Positions 11,827 through 24,758 of a stretch of 64,000 nucleotides of DNA are shown here, piece by piece (the first letter of the stretch is position 1; each line of letters starts with the position of its first letter). Source of the stretch: Calliopsis andreniformis (lineage: Eukaryota; Arthropoda; Insecta; Hymenoptera; Andrenidae); the NCBI RefSeq assembly GCF_051401765.1, contig NW_027480429.1, forward strand, positions 11,412,157 to 11,476,156, in the 5' to 3' direction. A model generated the notes under the pieces. That model worked only from the letters and a program-made list of their open reading frames with translations. It ran no database searches and was not told the origin of the DNA. The translations under genes and the position numbers were made by a program.

Positions 11827-14305
11827 AACGAATAATTGCAACCAGTGTGAAAGTTATGGTCATTTCCACATTCCGTGTAACCTAGGCTTCACTCTAGGGC
11901 GTTGCTCCACCAGGTCGAATAGTTAGGTCCTTAGAAGTAAACGCCAGAAGCATAAAATACAATATAGATAGAACAGCTTTTCCATCGTATAAAAGGATTA
12001 ATTGCAACCACTTTGAACGTGATGGTCATTTCTCCCTTCCGGGCAACCTAGGCTTCACTCTAGGGCGTTGCTCCACTAGATCGAACAGCTAGGGCCTTAG
12101 AAGTCAACGCCAGAAGCATAAAATACAATATAAATGCAACAGTTTTTCCATCGTATAAAACGAATAATTGCAACCAGTATGAAAGTGATGGTCATTTCTA
12201 CTTTCCGAACGACCTAGGCTTCACCCTAGGGCGTTGCTCCAACGGATTGAATAGTTAGGGCCTTAGAAGTCAACGCCCGAACCATAAAATGCAAAAAAAA
12301 TAGAACAGTGTTTCCATCATATAGCAGCAATAATTGCAACCAGTTTGAAAGGGATGGCCAATTCTACGTTCCGGGCAACCTAGGTTTCACTCCAGGGCGT
12401 TGCTCCACCAGACCGAATAGTTACGGCCTAAGAAGTCAACGCCAGAAGCATAAAATACGATATAAATACAACAGCTTTTCCATCGTATATAAGGAATAAT
12501 TGCAACCAGTGTGAAAGTAAAGGTCATTTCTACGTTCCGAGCACCCTAGGCGTCTCTCTAGGGCGTTGCTCCACCACATATAATAGCTACGCCCTTAGAA
12601 GTCAACGCCAGAGGCAGAAAATACAATATAAATGCAACAGCTATTCCATCGTATAAAACGAATAATTCCAACCAGTATGAAACTTATGGTCATTTCTACT
12701 TTCCGAGCAACCTAGGCTTCACCCTAGGGCGTTGCTCCAACGGATTGAATAGTTAGGGCCTTAGAAGTCAACGCCCCAACCATAAAATGCAAAAAAAATA
12801 CAACAGTGTTTCCATCATATAACAGGAATAATTGCAACCAGTTTGAAAGTGATGGCCAATTCTACGTTCCGGGCAACCTAGGTTTCACTCCAGGGCGTTG
12901 CTCCACCAGACCGAATAGTTACGGCCTAAGAAGTCAACGCCAGAAGCATAAAATACGATATAAATACAACAGCTTTTCCATCGTATAAAACGAATACTTG
13001 CAAACAGTGTGAAAGTAATGGTCATTTCTACGTTCCGGGCAAGCTAGGCTTCACCCTAGGACGTTGTTCCACCAGATCGAATAGTTAGGGCCTAAGAAGT
13101 GAACGCTAGACGCATAAAATGCAATAAAAATACAACAGTTTTTCCACCGTATAACAGGATTAATTGCAACCAGTTTGAAAGTGATGGTCATTTCTCCTTT
13201 CCGGGCAACCTAGGCTTCACTCTAGGGCGTTGCTCCACCAGATCGAATAGTTAGTGCCTTAGAAGTCAACGCCAGAAGCATAAAATACAATATAAATACA
13301 ACAGTTTTTCCATCGTATGGAACAAATAATTGCAACCAGTATGAAACATATGGTCATTTCTACTTGCCGAGCAACCTAGGCTTCACCCTAGGGCGTTGCT
13401 CCAACGGATCGAATAGTTAGTGCCTTAGAAGTGAACGCCACAAGCATAAAATACAATATGAATACAACAGTTTTTCCATCGTATAAAACGAATAATTGCA
13501 ACCAGTTTGAAAGTGATGGCCAATTCTACGTTCCGGGCAACCTAGATTTCACTCCAGGGCGTTGCTCCACCAGACCGAATAGTTACGGCCTAAGAAGTCA
13601 ACGCCAGAAGCATAAAATACTATATAAATACAACAGCTTTTCCATCGTATAAAACGGATAATTGCAACCAGTGTGAAAGTAATGGTCATTTCTACGTTCC
13701 GAGCACCCTAGACGTCACTCTAGGGCACTGCTGCACCACATCTAATAGCTACAGCCTTAGAAGTGAACGCCAGAGGCATAAAGTACAATATAAATACAAC
13801 AGCGTTTCCATCGTATAAAACGAATAATTGCAACCAGTGTGAAACTTATGGTCATTTCTACATTCCGAGCAACCTAGGATCCACTCTAGGGCGTTGCTCT
13901 ACCAGATCGAATAGTTAGGTCCTTAGAAGTAAACGCCAGAAGCATAAAATACGATATAGATACAACAGCGTTTGCATCGTATAAAACGAATAATTGCAAC
14001 CAGTGTGAAAGTTATGGTCATTTCTACATTCCGAGCAACCTAGGATTCACTCTAGGGCGTTGCTGCACCAGATCGAATAGTTAGGTCCTTAGAAGCAAAC
14101 GCCAGAAGCATAAAATACGATATAAATACAACAGCATTTCCATCGTATAAAAGGAATAATTGCAAACAGTGTGAAGGTAATGGTCATTTCTACGTTCCGG
14201 GCAAGCTAGGCTTCACCCTAGGCCGTTGTTCCACCAGATCGAATAGTTAGGGCCTAAGAAGTTAACGCCAGCAGCATAAAATGCAATAAAAATAAAACAG
14301 TTTTT
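11827..14305. repeat. 17-monomer higher-order unit, copy b (15 monomers kept)
   Basis: Tandem second copy of the 9005-11826 unit. It follows the same variant order up to about 14305, then jumps to the GTATATAAGGAATAATTG variant that occurs mid-unit (about 9665 and 12487). The unit is therefore cut short by about two monomers, as expected from unequal exchange. Confidence 0.9.
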
Positions 14306-15904
14306 CCATCGTATATAAGGAATAATTGCAACCAGTGTGAAAGTAAAGGTCATTTCTACGTTCCGAGCACCCTAGGCGTCTCTCTGGGCGTTGCTCCACC
14401 ACATCTAATAGCTACGCCGTTAGAAGTCAACTCCAGAGGCAGAAAATACAATATAAATGCAACAGCTTTCCATCGTATAAAACGAATAATTCCAACCAGT
14501 ATGAAACTTATGGTCATTTCTACTTTCCGAGCAACCTAGGCTTCACCCTAGGGCGTTGCTCCAACGGATTGAATAGTTAGGGCCTTAGAAGTCAACGCCC
14601 GAACCATAAAATGCAAAAAAAATACAACAGTGTTTCCATCATATATCAGGAATAACTGCAACCAGTTTGAAAGTGATGGCCAATTCTACGTTCCGGGCAA
14701 CCTAGGTTTCACTCCATGGCGTTGCTCCACCAGACCGAATAGTTACGGCTTAAGAAGTCAACGCCAGAAGCATAAAATGCAAAAAAAATACAACAGTGTT
14801 TCCATCATATAACAGGAATAATTGCATCCAGTTTGAAAGTGGTGGCCAATTCTACGTTCCGGGCAACCTAGATTTCACTCCAGGGCGTTGCTCCACCAGA
14901 CCGAATAATTACGGCCTAAGAAGTCAACGCTAGTAGCATAAAATACAATATAAATACAACAGTTTTTCCGTCGTATAAAACGAATAATTGCAACCAGTTT
15001 GAAAGTGATGGCCAATTCTACCTTCCGGGCAACCTAGGCTTCACTCTAGGGCGTGGCTCCACCAGATCGAATAGTTAGTGCCTTAGAAGTGAACGCCACA
15101 AGCATAAAATACAATATAAATACAACAGTTTTTCCACCGTATGGAACAAATAATTGCAACCAGTATGAAACATATGGTCATTTCTACTTGCCGAGCAACC
15201 TAGGCTTCACCCTAGGGCGTTGCTCCAACGGATCGAATAGTTAGTGCCTTAGAAGTGAACGCCACAAGCATAAAATACAATATGAATACAACAGTTTTTC
15301 CATCGTATAAAACGAATAATTGCAACCAGTTTGAAAGTGATGGCCAATTCTACGTTCCGGGCAACCTAGATTTCACTCCAGGGCGTTGCTCCACCAGACC
15401 GAATAGTTACGGCCTAAGAAGTCAACGCCAGAAGCATAAAATACTATATAAATACAACAGCTTTTCCATCGTATAAAACGAATAATTGCAACCAGTGTGA
15501 AAGTAATGGTCATTTCTACGTTCCGAGCACCCTAGACGTCACTCTAGGGCACTGCTGCACCACATCTAATAGCTACAGCCTTAGAAGTGAACGCCAGAGG
15601 CATAAAGTACAATATAAATACAACAGCGTTTCCATCGTATAAAACGAATAATTGCAACCAGTGTGAAACTTATGGTCATTTCTACATTCCGAGCAACCTA
15701 GGATCCACTCTAGGGCGTTGCTCTACCAGATCGAATAGTTAGGTCCTTAGAAGTAAACGCCAGAAGCATAAAATACGATATAGATACAACAGCGTTTGCA
15801 TCGTATAAAACGAATAATTGCAACCAGTGTGAAAGTTATGGTCATTTCTACATTCCGAGCAACCTAGGATTCACTCTAGGGCGTTGCTGCACCAGATCGA
15901 ATAG
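14306..15904. repeat. Rearranged derivative of the 17-monomer unit
   Basis: It starts with the GTATATAAGG variant, then has two directly adjacent GCAAAAAAAATAC-box monomers (anchors 14630 and 14796), an unusual juxtaposition. From about 15075 it matches about 13251-14081 at offset 1824 (11 monomers minus 2 bp). Single-base deletions near 14385 (TCTCTGGGCG) and 14470 (CAGCTTTCC) cause the 2-bp register change. Confidence 0.85.
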
Positions 15905-17896
15905 TTAGGGCCTAAGAAGTTAACGCCAGCAGCATAAAATGCAATAAAAATAAAAGTTTTTCCATCGTATAACAGGATTAATTGCAACCAGTTTGAAAGT
16001 GATGGTCATTTCTCCTTTCCGGGCAACCTAGGCTTCACCCTAGGGCGTCGCTCCTCTAGACCGAATTGCTAGGGCCTTAGAAGTCAACGCCAGAAGCATA
16101 AAATAAAATATAAATTCAACAGTTTTTCCATCGTATAAAACGAATAATTGCAACCAGTATGAAACTGATGGTCATTTCTACTTTCCGAGCAACCTAGGCT
16201 TCACCCTAGGGCGTTGCTCCAACAGATTGAGTAGTTAGGGCCTTAGAAGCCAGCGCCCGAAGCATAAAATACAATATAAATACAACAGCGTTTCCATCGT
16301 ATAAAACGAATAATTGCAACCAGTGTGAAAGTTATGGTCATTTCCACATTCCGTGTAACCTAGGCTTCACTCTAGGGCGTTGCTCCACCAGGTCGAATAG
16401 TAAGGTCCTTAGAAGTAAACGCCAGAAGCATAAAATACAATATAGATAGAACAGCTTTTCCATCGTATAAAAGGATTAATTGCAACCACTTTGAACGTGA
16501 TGGTCATTTCTCCCTTCCGGGCAACCTAGGCTTCACTCTAGGGCGTTGCTCCACTAGATCGAACAGCTAGGGCCTTAGAAGTCAACGCCAGAAGCATAAA
16601 ATACAATATAAATGCAACAGTTTTTCCATCGTATAAAACGAATAATTGCAACCAGTATGAAAGTGATGGTCATTTCTACTTTCCGAACAACCTAGGCTTC
16701 ACCCTAGGGCGTTGCTCCAACGGATTGAATAGTTAGGTCCTTAGAAGTCAACGCCCGAACCATAAAATGCAAAAAAAATGGAACAGTGTTTCCATCATAT
16801 AGCAGCAATAATTGCAACCAGTTTGAAAGTGATGGCCAACTCTACGTTCCGGGCAACCTAAGTTTCACTCCAGGGCGTTGCTCCACCAGACCGAATAGTT
16901 ACGGCCTAAGAAGTCAACGCCAGAAGCATAAAATACGATATAAATACAACAGCTTTTCCATCGTATATAAGGAATAATTGCAACCAGTGTGAAAGTAAAG
17001 GTCATTTCTACGTTCCGAGCATCCTAGGCGTCTCTCTGGGCGTTGCTCCAACACATCTAATAGCTACGCCGTTAGAAGTCAACTCCAGAGGCAGAAAATA
17101 CAATATAAATGCAACAGCTTTTCCATCGTATAAAACGAATAATTCCAACCAGTATGAAACTTATGGTCATTTCTACTTTCCGAGCAACCTAGGCTTCACC
17201 CTAGGGCGTTGCTCCACCGGATTGAATAGTTAGGGCCTTAGAAGTCAACGCCCGAACCATAAAATGCAAAAAAAATACAACAGTGTTTCCATCATATAAC
17301 AGGAATAATTGCAACCAGTTTGAAAGTGATGGCCAATTCTACGTTCCGGGCAACCTAGGCTTCACTGTAGGGCGTTGCTCCACCAGATCGAATAGTTAGG
17401 TCCTTAGAAGTAAACGCCAGAAGCATAAAATACAATATAGATACAACAGCTTTTCCATCGTATAAAAGGATTAATTGCAACCACTTTGAACGTGATGGTC
17501 ACTTCTCCCTTCCGGGCAACCTAGGCTTCACTCTAGGGCGTTGCTTCCCTAGATCCAACAGCTAGGGCCTTAGAAGTCAACGCCAGAAGCATAAAATACA
17601 ATATAAATACAACAGTTTTTCCATCGTATAAAACGAATAATTGTAACCAGTGTGAAAGTTATGGTCATTTCTACATTCCGAGCAACCTAGGCTTCACTCT
17701 AGGGCGTTGCTCCACCAGATCGAATAGTTAAGTCCTTAGAAGTAAACGCCAGAAGCATTAAATACGATATAAATACAACAGCTTTTCCATCGTATAAAAG
17801 GAATACTTGCAAACAGTGTGAAAGTAATGGTCATTTCTACGTTCCGGGCAAGCTAGGCTTCACCCTAGGCCGTTGTTCCACCAGATCGAATAGTTA
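15905..17896. repeat. 12-monomer-offset duplication, copy a
   Basis: 15905-16980 matches 17896-18960 at offset 1991 (12 x 166 minus 1), and also about 11425-12500. Marks include GGGCGTCGCTCCTCTAGACC, the AAAATAAAATATAAATTC box and GATTGAGTAGTTAG. A 2-bp deletion (ATAAAAGTTTTT near 15955) is private to this copy. The later part adds monomers with CTCTGGGCG (near 17035) that resemble the 14.3-14.6 kb segment. Confidence 0.85.
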
Positions 17897-19058
17897 GGGC
17901 CTAAGAAGTTAACGCCAGCAGCATAAAATGCAATAAAAATAAAACAGTTTTTCCATCGTATAACAGGATTAATTGCAACCAGTTTGAAAGTGATGGTCAT
18001 TTCTCCTTTCCGGGCAACCTAGGCTTCACTCTAGGGCGTCGCTCCTCTAGACCGAATTGCTAGGGCCTTAGAAGTCAACGCCAGAAGCATAAAATAAAAT
18101 ATAAATTCAACAGTTTTTCCATCGTATAAAACGAATAATTGCAACCAGTATGAAACTGATGGTCATTTCTACTTTCCGAGCAACCTAGGCTTCACCCTAG
18201 GGCGTTGCTCCAACAGATTGAGTAGTTAGGGCCTTAGAAGCCAGCGCCCGAAGCATAAAATACAATATAAATACAACAGCGTTTCCATCGTATAAAACGA
18301 ATAATTGCAACCAGTGTGAAAGTTATGGTCATTTCCACATTCCGTGTAACCTAGGCTTCACTCTAGGGCGTTGCTCCACCAGGTCGAATAGTTAGGTCCT
18401 TAGAAGTAAACGCCAGAAGCATAAAATACAATATAGATAGAACAGCTTTTCCATCGTATAAAAGGATTAATTGCAACCACTTTGAACGTGATGGTCATTT
18501 CTCCCTTCCGGGCAACCTAGGCTTCACTCTAGGGCGTTGCTCCACTAGATCGAACAGCTAGGGCCTTAGAAGTCAACGCCAGAAGCATAAAATACAATAT
18601 AAATGCAACAGTTTTTCCATCGTATAAAACGAATAATTGCAACCAGTATGAAAGTGATGGTCATTTCTACTTTCCGAACAACCTAGGCTTCACCCTAGGG
18701 CGTTGCTCCAACGGATTGAATAGTTAGGTCCTTAGAAGTCAACGCCCGAACCATAAAATGCAAAAAAAATAGAACAGTGTTTCCATCATATAGCAGCAAT
18801 AATTGCAACCAGTTTGAAAGTGATGGCCAACTCTACGTTCCGGGCAACCTAAGTTTCACTCCAGGGCGTTGCTCCACCAGACCGAATAGTTACGGCCTAA
18901 GAAGTCAACGCCAGAAGCATAAAATACGATATAAATACAACAGCTATTCCATCGTATAATACGAATAATTGTAACCAGTGTGAAAGTAATGGTCATTTCT
19001 ACGTTCCGGGCAAGCTAGGCTTCACCCTAGGCAGTTGTTCCACCAGATCGAATAGTTA
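17897..19058. repeat. 7-monomer unit, copy a (offset 1162)
   Basis: From GGGCCTAAGAAGT at 17897 the order of variants repeats at 19059, exactly 7 x 166 bp later. Marks are GTCGCTCCTCTAGACC, the AAAATAAAATATAAATTC box, GATTGAGTAG and the ATAGCAGC monomer (18777 and 19939). Confidence 0.87.
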
Positions 19059-20040
19059 GGGCCTAAGAAGTGAACGCCAGAAGCATAAAATGCAATAAAA
19101 ATAAAACAGTTTTTCCATCGTATAACAGGATTAATTGCAACCAGTTTGAAAGTGATGGTCATTTCTCCTTTCCGGGCCACCTAGGCTTCACTCTAGGGCG
19201 TCGCTCCTCTAGACCGAATTGCTAGGGCCTTAGAAGTCAATGCCAGAAGCATAAAATAAAATATAAATTCAACAGTTTTTCCATCGTATAAAACGAATAA
19301 TTGCAACCAGTATGAAACTGATGGTCATTTCTACTTTCCGAGCAACCTAGGCTTCACCCTAGGGCGTTGCTCCAACAGATTGAGTAGTTAGGGCCTTAGA
19401 AGCCAGCGCCCGAAGCATAAAATACAATATAAATACAACAGCGTTTCCATCGTATAAAACGAATAATTGCAACCAGTGTGAAAGTTATGGTCATTTCCAC
19501 ATTCCGTCTAACCTAGGCTTCACTCTAGGGCGTTGCTCCACCAGATCGAATAGTTAGGTCCTTAGAAGTAAACGCCAGAAGCATAAAATACAATATAGAT
19601 AGAACAGCTTTTCCGTCGTATAAAAGGATTAATTGCAACCACTTTGAACGTGATGGTCATTTCTCCCTTCCGGGCAACCTAGGCTTCACTCTAGGGCGTT
19701 GCTCCACCAGATCTAAAATTTAGGTCCTTAGAAGTAAACGCCAGAAGCATAAAATACGATATAAATACAACAGCTTTTCCATCGTATAAAACGAATAATT
19801 CCAACCAGTATGAAACTTATGGTCATTTCTACTTTCCGAGCAACCTAGGCTTCACCCTAGGGCGTTGCTCCAACGGATTGAATAGTTAGGGCCTTAGAAG
19901 TCAACGCCCGAACCATAAAATGCAAAAAAAATAGAACAGTGTTTCCATCATATAGCAGCAATAATTGCAACCAGTTTGAAAGTGATGGCCAACTCTACGT
20001 TCCGGGCAACCTAAGTTTCACTCCAGGGCGTTGCTCCACC
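19059..20040. repeat. 7-monomer unit, copy b, with internal replacement
   Basis: Copy of the 17897 unit at offset 1162. Around 19705-19910 the expected monomers are replaced by ones with ATCTAAAATTTAGGTCC and AATAATTCCAACC. This suggests local conversion or exchange with another part of the array. Confidence 0.8.
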
Positions 20041-21899
20041 AGATCGAATAGTTAGGGCCTAAGAAGTGAACGCCAGAAGCATAAAATGCAATAAAAATAC
20101 AACAGTTTTTCCAATGTATAACATTATTAATTGCAACCAGTTTGAAAGTGATGGTCATTTCTCCTTTCCGGGCAACCTAGGCTTCACTCCACGGCGTTGC
20201 TCCACTAGATCGAGTAGCTAAGGCCTTAGAAGTCAACGCCAGAAGCATAAAATACAATATAAATACAACAGTTTTTCCGTCGTATAAAACGAATAATTGC
20301 AACCAGTATGAAACTGATGGTCATTTCTACTTTCCGAGCAACCTAGCCTTCACCCGAGGGCGTTGCTCCAACAGACTGAAGAGTTAGGGCCTTAGAAGTC
20401 AACGCCCGAAGCATAAAATGCAATAAAAATACAACAGTGTTTCCATAATATAACAGGAATAGTTGCAACCAATTTGGAAAGTGATGGCCAATTCTACGTT
20501 CCGGGCAACCTAGGCTCCACTCTAGGGCGTTGCTCCACCAGATCGAATAGTTAGTGCCTTAGTAGTCAACGCCAGAAGCATATAATACAATATAAATACA
20601 ACAGCTTTGCCATCGTTTAAAATGAATGATTGCAAACAGTGTGAAGGTAATGGTCATTTCTACGTTCCGAGCACCCTAGGCATCTCTCTAGGGCGTTGCT
20701 CCACCACATCTAAAAGCTACGGCCTTAGAAGTCAACGCCAGAGGCATAAAATACAATATAAATACAACAGTGTTTCCATCATATAACAGGAATAATTGCA
20801 ACCAGTTTGAAAGTGAAGGCCATTTCTACGTTCCGGGCAACCTAGGCTTCACTCTATGGCGTTCTTCCACCACATCGAATAGCTACGGCCACAGAAGTCA
20901 ACGCCTGAAGTATAAAATACAATAAAAATACAACAGTCTTTCCATCCTATAACCGGAATAATTGCAACCCGTGTGAAAGTGATGTTCATTTCTACGTTCC
21001 AGGCAACCTAGGCTTCACTCTAGGGCGTTGTTCCACCAGATCGAATAGTTAGTGACTTAGAAGTCAACGCCAGAAGCATAAAATACAATATAAATACAAC
21101 AGTTTTTCCACCGTATAAAACGAATAATTGCAACCAGTATGAAACTTATGGTCATTTCTACTTTCCGAGCAACCTAGGCTTCACCCTAGGGCGTTGCTCC
21201 AACGGATTGAATAGTTAGGGCCTTAGAAGTCAACGCCCGAACCATAAAATGCAAAAAAAATATAACAGTTTTTCCATCATATAACAGCAATAATTGCAAC
21301 CAGTTTGAAAGTGATTGCCAATTCTACGTTCCGGGCAACCTAGGTTTCACTCCAGGGCGTTGCTCCACCAGACCGACTAGTTACGGCCTAAGAAGTCAAC
21401 GCCAGAAGCATAAAATACGATATAAATACAACAGCTTCTCCATCGTATAAAACGAATAATTGCAACCAGTGTGAAAGTAATGGTCATTTCTACGTTCCGA
21501 GCACCCTAGGCGTCTCTCTAGGGCGTTGCTCCACCACATGTAATAGCTACGGCCTTAGAAGTCAACGCCAGAGGCATAAAATACAATATAAATACAACAG
21601 CTTTTCCATCGTATAAAACGAATAACTCCAACCAGTATGAAACTTATGGTCATTTCTACTTTCCGAGCAACCTAGGCTTCACCATAGGGTGTTGCTCCAA
21701 CGGATTGAATAGTTAGGGCCTTAGAAGTCAGCGCCCGAAACATAAAATGCAAAAAAAATACAACAGTGTAGCCATCATATAACAGGAATAATTGCAACCA
21801 ATTTGGAAAGTGATGGCCAATTCTATGTTCCGGGCAACCTAGGCTTCACTCTAGGGCGTTGCTCCACCAGATCGAATAGTTAGTGCCTTAGAAGTCAAC
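20041..21899. repeat. Mixed satellite segment
   Basis: About eleven monomers of several variants with no clear local duplication. Two carry a 1-bp insertion in CCAATTTGGAAAG (20471 and 21801). The GGCGTTCTTCCACCACATC and GCCACAGAAGTC variant near 20850 recurs near 30815 and, slightly changed, near 34795. No non-satellite sequence is present. Confidence 0.85.
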
Positions 21900-23597
21900 G
21901 CCAGAAGCATAAAATACAATATAAATACAACAGCTTTTCCATCGTATAAAACGAATAATTGCAACCAGTATTAAACTTATGGTCATTTCTACTTTCCGAG
22001 CAACCTAGGCTTCACCCTAGGGCGTTGCTCCAACGGATTGAATAGTTAGGGCATTAGAAGTCAACGCCCGAACCATAAAATGCAAAAAAAATACAACAGT
22101 GTTTCCATCATATAACAGCAATAATTGCAACCAGTTTGAAAGTGATGGCCAATTCTACGTTCCGGGCAACCTAGGTTTCACTCCAGAGCGTTGCTCCACC
22201 AGACCGAATAGTTACGGCCTAAGAAGTCAACGCCAGAAGCATAAAATACGATATAAATACAACAGCGTTTGCATCGTATAAAACGAATAATTGCAACCAG
22301 TGTGAAAGTTATGGTCATTTCTACATTGCGAGCAACCTAGGATTCACTCTAGGGCGTTGCTCCACCAGATCGAATAGTTGGGTCCTTAGAAGCAAACGCT
22401 AGAGGCATAAAATACGATATAAATACAACAGCTTTGCCATCGTATAAAAGGAATAATTGCAAACAGTGTGAAGGTAATGGTCATTTCTACTTTTCGAGCA
22501 AGCAAGGCTTCACCCTAGGGCGTTGCTCCAACGGATTGAATAGTTAGGGCCTTAGAAGTCAACGCCCGAATCATAAAATGCAAAAAAAATACAACAGTGT
22601 TTCCATCGTATAACAGGATTAATTGCAACCAGTTTGAAAGTGATGGTCATTTCTCCTTTCCGGGCAACCTAGGCTTCACTCTAGGAAGTTGCTTCACTAG
22701 ACCGAATTGCTAGGGCCTTAGAAGTCAACGCCAGAAGCATAAAATTCAATATAGATACAACAGCTTTTCCATCGTATAAAAGGGTTAATTGCAACCAGTT
22801 TGAACGTGATGGTCATTACTCCCTTCCGGGCAACCTAGGCTTCACTCTAGGGCGTTGCTCCACTAGATCGAACAGCTAGGGCCTTAGAAGTCAACGCCAG
22901 AAGCATAAAATACAATATAAATACAACAGTTTTTCCATCGTATAAAACGAATAATTGCAACCAGTATGAAACTTATGGTCATTTCTACTTTCCGAGCAAC
23001 CTGGGCTTCACCCTAGGGCGTTGCTCCAACAGATTGAATAGTTAGGGCCTTAGAAGACAACGCCAGAGGCATAAAATACAATATAAATACAACAGCTTTT
23101 CCATCGTATAAAACGAATAATTGCAACCAGTGTGAAAGTGATGGCCAATTCTACGTTCCGGGCAACCTAGGCTTCACTCTAGGGCGTTGCTCAACCAGAT
23201 CGAATAGTTAGTGCCTTAGAAGTCAACGCCAGAAGCATAAAATACAATATAAATACAACAGATTTTCCATCGTATAAAACGAATAATTGCAACCAGTATG
23301 AAACTTATGGTCATTTCTACTTTCCGAGCAACCTAGGCTTCACCCTAGGGCGTTGCTCCAACGGATTGAATAGTTAGGGCATTAGAAGTCAACGCCCGAA
23401 CCATAAAATGCAAAAAAAATACAACGGTGTTTCCATCATATAACAGCAATAATTGCAACCAGTTTGAAAGTGATGGCCAATTCTACGTTCCGGGCGACCT
23501 AGGTTTCACTCCAGAGCGTTGCTCCACCAGACCGAATAGTTACGGCCTAAGAAGTCAACGCCAGAAGCATAAAATACGATATAAATACAACAGCGTT
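21900..23597. repeat. 8-monomer-offset duplication (offset 1328)
   Basis: 21900-22440 corresponds to 23228-23768 at offset 1328 (8 x 166). Marks are GGGCATTAGAAGTC, CCAGAGCGTTGC, AGCGTTTGCATCG, ACATTGCGAGCAACC and AAACGCTAG. The intervening monomers include a GATTAATTGC pair and an AAGGGTTAATTG variant. Diverged versions of the same marks recur near 31.2, 32.7 and 35.4 kb. Confidence 0.82.
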
Positions 23598-24758
23598 TGC
23601 ATCGTATAAAACGAATAATTGCAACCAGTGTGAAAGTTATGGTCATTTCTACATTGCGAGCAACCTAGGATTCACTCTAGGGCGTTGCTCCACCAGATCG
23701 AATAGTTAGGTCCTGAGAAGCAAACGCTAGAAGCATAAAATACGATATAAATACAACAGTTTGTGCATCGTATAAAACGAATAATTGCAACCCGTATGAA
23801 ACTTATGGTCATTTCTACTTTCCGAGCAACCTAGGCTTCACCCTAGGGCGTTGCTCCAACAGATTGAATAGTTAGGGCCTTAGAAGTCAACGCCCGAGCC
23901 ATAAAATGCTAAAAAAATACAACAGTGTTTCCATCATATAACAGGAATAATTGCAACCAGTTTGAAAGTGATGGCCAATTCTACGTTCCGGGCAAGCTAG
24001 GCTTCACTCTATTGCGTTGTTCCACCAGATCGAATAGTTAGGGCCTAAGAAGTCAACGTCAGAAGCATAAAATACAACATAAATATAACAGTTTTTCCAT
24101 CGTATAAAACGAATAAAGAAACCAGTGTGAAAGTTATGGCCATTTCTACGTTCCGGGCAACCTAGGCTTCACACTAGGGCGTCGCTCCACCAGATCAAAC
24201 AGTTAGGGCCTTAGAAGCCAACGCCCGAAGCATTAAATACAAAATAAATAGAACAGTTTTTCCATTGTATAAAACGGATAATTGCTACCAGTGTAAAAGT
24301 TATGGTCATTTCTACGTCCCAGGCTACCTAGGCTTCACCCTAGGCCGTTGTACCACCAGATCGAATAGTTAGGGCCTAAGAAGTGAACGCCAGAAGAATG
24401 AAATACAATATAAATACAACAGTGTTTCCATCGTATAAAACGAATAATTGCAACCAGTACGAAACTTATGGTCATTTCTACTTTGCGAGCAACCTAGGCA
24501 TCTCCCTAGGGCGTTGCTCCAACAGATTGAATAGTTAGGGCCTTAGAAGACAACGCCCGAACCATAAAATGCAAAAAAATTACAGCAGTGTTTCCATCAT
24601 ATAACAGCAATAATTGCAACCAGTTTGAAAGTGATTGCCAATTCTACGTTCCGGGCAACCTAGGTTTCACTCCAGGGCGTTGCTCCACCAGACCGAATAG
24701 TTACGGCCTTAGAAGTCAACGCCAGAGGCATAAAATACAATATAAATACAACAGCGTT
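23598..24758. repeat. Recent 7-monomer unit, copy a (1161 bp)
   Basis: Matches 24759-25917 at offset 1161 (7 x 166 minus 1). Reading line by line I found one difference in over 1.1 kb: AAAATACAACATAAATA here against AAAACACAACATAAATA. Both copies share a private 1-bp deletion that turns AATAATTGCAACC into AATAAAGAAACC (24111 and 25272), and the rare GCTAAAAAAATAC and AAAATTACAGCAG boxes. Confidence 0.93.
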
